64,000 bases of DNA, taken from assembly GCA_030690415.1 (NCBI GenBank), contig JAUYGZ010000019.1, positions 1-64,000 of the forward strand. Reading direction: 5' to 3'. The stretch is from a bacterium. GTDB taxonomy: Bacteria; Patescibacteriota; Gracilibacteria; JAUYGZ01. Both the position numbers and the translations under genes were made by a program. Position 1 is the first letter of the stretch. Every line of letters begins with the position of its first letter. The notes below the pieces were generated by a model that ran no database searches, was not told where the DNA came from, and saw only the letters and a program-made list of their open reading frames with translations. Below are positions 58,771 through 64,000 of the stretch, in pieces.

Positions 58771-60009
58771 ATGAAAAAACGTCTGCCTTCTTCCTTCCTT
58801 ACACTCCTCCTCCCCCTTTTTGCATTTTGCATTTTTTCCGCCACAAGCGGATCCTCCTTTGGAGGAAATTTTACATTCACCGCCTCAGCCGCCCCCTTCT
58901 CCGACGTCCGCTCCGGCTCCGTGCTCGAAACCATGCTGGAATACCTCGTCGAACAGGAAATTTTTTCAGGATATCCTGATGGATCATTTCAACCCGCCAG
59001 AACCATCAACCGCGCTGAAGCCCTCAAAATTATCTTCAGTACAGTACAGATACTCCTCGATGACCAAAACGCCGTCAGCAGCCTCCCCTTCCCCGATGTG
59101 GACAAGGGTGCCTGGTACGCTCCTTACGTCGCGCTCGCCAAGCTCAGAAACATCGTCCAGGGCTATCCCGACGGCAATTTCAAACCGGGCCAGGAAGTCA
59201 ATAGGGCCGAATTCATAAAAATGGCCATGAGCGCTCTCCCCTTCTTCAACAAAATCCCACAGGACAGCGGCGATGCCATTGCCCAGTTCTCCGATGTCTA
59301 CGACGAACAGTGGTACACCCCCCACGTCAGCGCCGCCATGACCATGAAATTCCTCGCAACCACCGACAAACTCCGCCCTACAGAGCCCATGCAGCGACAA
59401 GAAGCAGCTGAGATTATCTATAATATAGCCACATACATCGAAAATAACCCCAGCTCCATTTCGTCTGATTCAAATATTCCTTATGTGCCGGAAGAGGCGA
59501 TGACGATTATTGATCCGACCTTTGAAACAAGCGACGATCCTGAGCTCGGCCCGGACCAGCTCATCGTCAAATATGACTTTAATAAAACCGAAATCTTTCA
59601 CAAACTCAATGGATTCAACCTCACAATAGATGAAGCCGTTACAGTAAAAGCCTTTGTTGAAACAAGCCGACTGACCCACCTCACATTTGACAATGGGTGC
59701 TTTTTCGACATTTACACGGATGACAATTCAAAACTCCATCTGACTCCACAGACCTACTTCGAACAAGAATCTGACCCCGACAATTTCATGGAACCACCGA
59801 TTTCTTTTGAACTGATAAAAGCAACCGAGTACCCGAACTTAGAAGTATACAAAATCGTATCTCAATGGAGTGTCATCGGAACGGTGGAAGAGTACTTCAT
59901 TTACACGCCTGGAAAAATCTATAGCTTCAATGCTTACGGCCCTGGAAAGTCCCATCAAGAATGCAAACCTATCATAACGGAAGCACTGAATAATTTTGAA
60001 ATTCGATAA
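58771..60009 (+). CDS. secreted SLH-domain protein with unknown C-terminal domain
   Basis: 412 residues. The signal peptide is interrupted by repeat-like sequence (FAFCIFSATSGSSFGGNFTFTASA) coded by a GGATCCTCC..GGAGGA palindrome. Three SLH repeats (about 47-230): YPDGSFQPARTINRAEA, YPDGNFKPGQEVNRAEF and a diverged third. The C-terminal domain (about 260-412; LIVKYDFNKTEIFHKLNGFNLTIDEAVTVKAF...CFFDIYTDDNSKL) is not recognised. It is 11 bp upstream of the next large gene and probably cotranscribed with it. Confidence 0.88.
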   Translation: MKKRLPSSFLTLLLPLFAFCIFSATSGSSFGGNFTFTASAAPFSDVRSGSVLETMLEYLVEQEIFSGYPDGSFQPARTINRAEALKIIFSTVQILLDDQNAVSSLPFPDVDKGAWYAPYVALAKLRNIVQGYPDGNFKPGQEVNRAEFIKMAMSALPFFNKIPQDSGDAIAQFSDVYDEQWYTPHVSAAMTMKFLATTDKLRPTEPMQRQEAAEIIYNIATYIENNPSSISSDSNIPYVPEEAMTIIDPTFETSDDPELGPDQLIVKYDFNKTEIFHKLNGFNLTIDEAVTVKAFVETSRLTHLTFDNGCFFDIYTDDNSKLHLTPQTYFEQESDPDNFMEPPISFELIKATEYPNLEVYKIVSQWSVIGTVEEYFIYTPGKIYSFNAYGPGKSHQECKPIITEALNNFEIR

Positions 60010-60020
60010 ACTCAACATTC

Positions 60021-63000
60021 ATGAATGTGAGAAAAACTATCATAGGGTTCCTTTTCCTTATAAGTCTGACAACAATCCAGACAAGTGCAGCAGATACGAG
60101 CTTCACTTTCCCGCTCCCTGCTGGCGATAATAAACTCACGAATAACAAAGCCGGACACGAAGGATATCTTGGATGGACTCCAAACTTCAAAGTTGATTTT
60201 CAGGTTGCTGAAATTCCAGACAACATCAAAACTTCAGAAACGGTATCCCGTTGTTACACTTATGGCGCTCCAATTCTCGCAGCAAAACAGGGAACAGTTC
60301 TTAAAGCAGTTTCTACAGGAGAAAGACATACCACCAATCCTGACTTTGGGGCCTATGTAGTCATCAAACACGACGATGGATCGAAGGCCTACTATGGACA
60401 CATGATCACGAACACCAATGATAAGTATGTCTCTACAGGAGAGAAAGTGGAAAAAGGACAGATCCTGGGCCTCATGGGGGATACCGGATATATCCTCAGT
60501 AAATATGAAAACAACCCTTGCGAGAAAGATGAGAAAAACGAAAACTTCGGCACCCACCTGCACTTTGAAACGAGAGACCTCTTCGATGCTGCTGGCAACA
60601 GCACCACCCCAGAGCCCCTCGGTCGCCCCGAAAACAAAGACTTCAAGGTCAACAGCACCTACATCTCCGACACCATCCCTTACGACCCCACCAACGCCTA
60701 CGTCAAAAACCACGCCGGCAAGTACCCCTATGTCCTCCAAATGGAGGAAGTGCACTGGATCACACCGCTTCAGGTTGCCTCCGGAAGCAACGCTACCTTC
60801 ACCGTGAAAGGCAATCACTTCAGCAAACAAACGAACCTTCAACTGTCCTTCTGCAAATCCCAGACCTGGAAGATCACCGATGAACACACGGCCACGGTCA
60901 GCTGTGGAGTCAGCAACGAAACGGGATTGAAGGAAACGCTCTTCGCGAACTCCACCGCGGGAGGCGAGCTAAAAGTCCAGGTCGATCTCCAGACCAATCC
61001 TTCAGGGAATCCCAGTATCAGTGAAGTCAATTTCATTCCTCCCAAACCGGGTGAGTTTATCGATTTTACCATCCTGGGAAAAAACCTTCCCGGGACCCTC
61101 CACATCGTGGTCCGGGATCAGGAAGACCGGACAGAACAGGGAGCCTGCGACACCACAGGACAGTTTTCATTTCTCAGCCCCGGCAAAATCCAGTCCCGAT
61201 GCCGTATTCCACTCAACCTGGGGCCGGTTGAAACCCATTCTGAAAGAAATTTCATGGTCACCATGTACTCCAGTGAAGAAGCCATGCTCCGAAACGAGAC
61301 TCCCTTGTACAGCAACCAATTCGACATCAGCTATGGGATTTCATCCGCGAATCTCGAACCTCGCAAGGCTATCTATTATACTCCGACCCGCTTCACCATC
61401 ACGGGAAAGAACGTCCACCGAACCACCATCTTTTTCATCGAAGGATGCAAGGATTTAAAAACGATCGGTGAAACCAGCTATGAACAGATCACTTTCGAAT
61501 GCTTTTTACAACGCCTTCCCGGAGCACCTGTCCCACCACAGCAGGGTGAAACCCAACGCCACCTCTTCCTCTTCAAAACCGAATCAAAATTCGATAAGAA
61601 CGGGAAACAGATCTACACCGAAGCTGAAGACGAAGCCCATGTCATCCTTTCCGGCTACATCGACGTCACCTATGACCTGACCACTCACGTTGACAGCATC
61701 GAACCGAACGAGGCTCTGGAAGGGATCGATACCCTCTTCACCATTCAGGGAAACAACCTACCTTACTCCGATGGCAACGAAACCAAACCTTTAGTTTGGC
61801 TTGAAAACTGTCCGGGAACCGGAGGGGAAAACCGCATTCAGATCGTACCTGACAGCTATACTCCCTACGGCTTTGACTTCCAATGTAATCCCCAATTCAC
61901 TGCAGAAGAAAAAACCGAATACAAGACACTGGAAACCCAATACGATACCCCTGACCGGGAAAAGAAAAAAACACTCTGGCCCCAATTCGAAACTTTTTTT
62001 GACAGCCTCAAACCCCGCTCCCTTCACGTCAAACAACAAACCGGAACCCAGGACAAAGAATTTCTTTCCGAACAAACCGTCCGCCTCATCAGCGCCCTCT
62101 ACAACGACATCAAGAACGAAGAATCCTTCCAGTTTGACTACACCCGGGAAGACGGCAATTACGACACCAGTGGAATAGCCATCGTAAGCTCACTTCAGGC
62201 AGGAAGCATCACCCGTTCCAACCGACGGCAGATCATCACTGTCCAGGGAGAAAACCTCAGCTACGAAACCCTGCTCAAATCAGATGATTGTGCTCAAATC
62301 GCCGTAAAATACGGAAGTTCCGCCAAGTTTGAATTTGTCTGCCTGCTGAAAAAGGTGTCCGTGGCCGAATACCAGGTTGTCGATAGCAGCAAGGGAAACG
62401 AGCTGCACAAGAAATCCATCGACATCCGAGAGGTCTATGATGTGACCGTCAAGGACAGCCCCGAAAAAGGATTTCTTCATATTTTCGTCACCGGAGTCAA
62501 CCTCGAGAAAACCACTCTGGCCAGCTCAACGAACTGCAAGACACTCACGATCCTCCATGCCCCCAGCACCAGCGAACTCACCTTCCTCTGCGAGGAGAAC
62601 TTCGGATCATTCAGCAAACCCGACAAAATCTCACTCCAGATCAGCAGCCAGGATAATTTCCCTCTCTTCAACAGCTCAGTACCGATCGGCGAAGAACTGA
62701 AATTTTCCTCGCCAACTCCAATGAGCCTGATCAATAATCCAACAAGCCCCGGCAATCCTACAATCCCTAACACCACCAACATTCCGGGTAATCCCTCCAC
62801 CTCCGGAGAGATGACCCCCCTCACGGACCTCCTCACGGTCGATTGCGGAAAAATTCCAAACAATGAGCTTTTCATCGGAGAATGCAAAGTCTATTCAAAT
62901 TTCATGAGGGAAGGACACGGAACCTTCTCACTGGATATGCCGAACCTCATCGCTGCTATCGACGCCAGCTTCGATGTCACCCTCAGCAAGCAACTAGACC

Positions 63001-64000
63001 AGCAAACATCCATCATGCCGTCGGGCCTCAGGATCAATCCCATGTCTGGAAAGGGTCTTGTCATCGTTGATATGAAGAACGCAAACATGCTGATCAACGG
63101 TGAATTCAAGGGGCTCGGCTTCGAAGTCCAAGACGTCCTAGGCTACCCTTTTGATTTCGATCTTTATGACTTTAATGGACAATTCGTTGCGGGAATCCCT
63201 TCATTTTCATTAAGCCAATCAAGAGCTGACAGCGCGCTCGTCATCGGGATCGGAGAAGTATCCGGACCACAGATCGTGAAACTCAAAGGAAGAGGCAAGG
63301 AGATACAGGAAGCCATTGAAAAAGAAATCGCCAAGCTCAACAAAGACCTCAATCAGAAAAAAATCGAGCTGGGAGCCAAGCTCGTCGGATCCATTGAAAA
63401 TAGCACTCTTAAAAAACTGGCCCGCGTCAGCTATATCAAAATCCTCAAAGCCCTGGAAATAGTTCCCGAGGAAATCGCCTTCTTCGACAATTTCGACCTT
63501 GTCGCCAAAGGCAAACTCAAGAGCGAACCCTTTCGTCCCAAGAGCTGGGGAGAAAACCAGGCATGGATTCTGGAAGCCAATTTAGCCACCATAAACATCG
63601 ACTTCAGCGCCCATGAAGGCCGACTCAACATTCAGGGAAATGCTCTCAACAGCCTTTCGCTCTTCAATAATGACATCCTCAAAGCTGACAAAGGCATTCT
63701 TAATGTCGGATTGGACATCAATCTGGCTGAGGACAACGGTCGAATCGATTTGGATCCCGTGGAGCTTCGACTCCCGGGCGATATCGCCACCATGAACGCC
63801 GATGCCCACGTCAAACAGATTTTCAACCCCATCGAGCTAGCCATCTGGGGAAAGGTCAAGAGCGATCTGCAAATCTACGGAGTCGATCTGGCCAAAGCGG
63901 GTGCGGGATTTCGCTATGATCCCAACACTATCTACACCGTCGGGGATTATAGCGCGAAGGGACTTCTCCAGCTTGAAGCACAGGCCCAGCTGGTTGCGCT
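60021..64000 (+). CDS. very large secreted M23-like/IPT-like repeat protein, 3' end outside window
   Basis: Missing from the ORF track because it has no stop in the window; I read 1326 codons without a stop from ATG 60021. A signal peptide (MNVRKTIIGFLFLISLTTIQ, cut near TSA-AD) is followed by an M23/LytM-type domain (about 25-190): VDFQ, YYGHMI, VEKGQILGLMGDTG and THLHFE. The usual first His of HxxxD appears as Asn (NFKVDF). About six beta-sandwich segments follow (about 230-900) that look like IPT/TIG repeats (e.g. ISEVNFIPPKPGEFIDFTILGKNL; VDSIEPNEALEGIDTLFTIQGNNL), with many Cys pairs. Then an Asn/Pro/Ser linker and a long beta/alpha region. Probably a wall or cell-surface scaffold. Confidence 0.85.
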   Translation, partial: MNVRKTIIGFLFLISLTTIQTSAADTSFTFPLPAGDNKLTNNKAGHEGYLGWTPNFKVDFQVAEIPDNIKTSETVSRCYTYGAPILAAKQGTVLKAVSTGERHTTNPDFGAYVVIKHDDGSKAYYGHMITNTNDKYVSTGEKVEKGQILGLMGDTGYILSKYENNPCEKDEKNENFGTHLHFETRDLFDAAGNSTTPEPLGRPENKDFKVNSTYISDTIPYDPTNAYVKNHAGKYPYVLQMEEVHWITPLQVASGSNATFTVKGNHFSKQTNLQLSFCKSQTWKITDEHTATVSCGVSNETGLKETLFANSTAGGELKVQVDLQTNPSGNPSISEVNFIPPKPGEFIDFTILGKNLPGTLHIVVRDQEDRTEQGACDTTGQFSFLSPGKIQSRCRIPLNLGPVETHSERNFMVTMYSSEEAMLRNETPLYSNQFDISYGISSANLEPRKAIYYTPTRFTITGKNVHRTTIFFIEGCKDLKTIGETSYEQITFECFLQRLPGAPVPPQQGETQRHLFLFKTESKFDKNGKQIYTEAEDEAHVILSGYIDVTYDLTTHVDSIEPNEALEGIDTLFTIQGNNLPYSDGNETKPLVWLENCPGTGGENRIQIVPDSYTPYGFDFQCNPQFTAEEKTEYKTLETQYDTPDREKKKTLWPQFETFFDSLKPRSLHVKQQTGTQDKEFLSEQTVRLISALYNDIKNEESFQFDYTREDGNYDTSGIAIVSSLQAGSITRSNRRQIITVQGENLSYETLLKSDDCAQIAVKYGSSAKFEFVCLLKKVSVAEYQVVDSSKGNELHKKSIDIREVYDVTVKDSPEKGFLHIFVTGVNLEKTTLASSTNCKTLTILHAPSTSELTFLCEENFGSFSKPDKISLQISSQDNFPLFNSSVPIGEELKFSSPTPMSLINNPTSPGNPTIPNTTNIPGNPSTSGEMTPLTDLLTVDCGKIPNNELFIGECKVYSNFMREGHGTFSLDMPNLIAAIDASFDVTLSKQLDQQTSIMPSGLRINPMSGKGLVIVDMKNANMLINGEFKGLGFEVQDVLGYPFDFDLYDFNGQFVAGIPSFSLSQSRADSALVIGIGEVSGPQIVKLKGRGKEIQEAIEKEIAKLNKDLNQKKIELGAKLVGSIENSTLKKLARVSYIKILKALEIVPEEIAFFDNFDLVAKGKLKSEPFRPKSWGENQAWILEANLATINIDFSAHEGRLNIQGNALNSLSLFNNDILKADKGILNVGLDINLAEDNGRIDLDPVELRLPGDIATMNADAHVKQIFNPIELAIWGKVKSDLQIYGVDLAKAGAGFRYDPNTIYTVGDYSAKGLLQLEAQAQLVA

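Overview
This 64 kb window looks like chromosome from an uncultured bacterium, most likely a member of the Candidate Phyla Radiation (Patescibacteria), perhaps Peregrinibacteria-like. That placement is inference. It rests on many S-layer-homology (SLH) surface proteins, MEP-pathway IspH, GatB-type amidotransferase, few Shine-Dalgarno sites and dense dispersed repeats; no marker gene here proves it. The code appears standard: TGA is used as a stop and the tRNA-Trp has anticodon CCA. No phage, plasmid, CRISPR or rRNA locus was seen.

Layout. 1-9.3 kb: gmk (5' cut off by the window), tRNA-Gln(CUG), ispH, a degenerate-M23/SLH surface protein, tsaE, a LexA/UmuD-like S24 regulator overlapping a decayed MazF toxin, an LCP-family transferase and an SLH-CAP protein. 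9.3-20.6 kb: infB, pgi, an MFS exporter, tRNA-Trp, an SLH-esterase, a DUF1003 protein, a VIT1-like transporter, ruvB and a lysine 2,3-aminomutase family gene. 20.6-35.4 kb: a VapBC pair, then efp-epmA-recO on the minus strand (with the aminomutase, a candidate EF-P beta-lysylation set), patatin, gatB, uvrB, two more toxin-antitoxin pairs, yqeY, and nrdB/nrdA. 35.4-47.6 kb: a PrsW-like protease, an unusually long guaA and a 2564-residue surface protein with eleven DUF11-type repeats. 47.6-54.7 kb: a toxin-antitoxin and remnant-rich region with membrane and secreted genes. 54.7-64 kb: SLH genes, two ~179 bp copies of a dispersed element, and a >1326-codon secreted protein that runs off the right edge and is missing from the supplied ORF track.

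Themes. (1) Envelope: at least six intact SLH proteins carry different effector domains (M23-like, CAP, esterase, DUF11, beta-propeller), next to LCP, PrsW-like and transglycosylase-like genes. (2) Translation: tRNA-Gln, GatB, YqeY, EF-P, EpmA, the aminomutase, TsaE and InfB. (3) Toxin-antitoxin density: six apparently intact pairs plus two toxin remnants. (4) Repeats: heptanucleotide tandem repeats and small palindromes occur between genes and also in frame inside conserved enzymes (TsaE, Pgi, EpmA, NrdA, GuaA), which are lengthened by them. This is the most striking property of the window. Duplicated 3' ends of guaA and mazF point to past insertion or recombination.

Functional calls come from reading motifs in the translations; no database search was possible.
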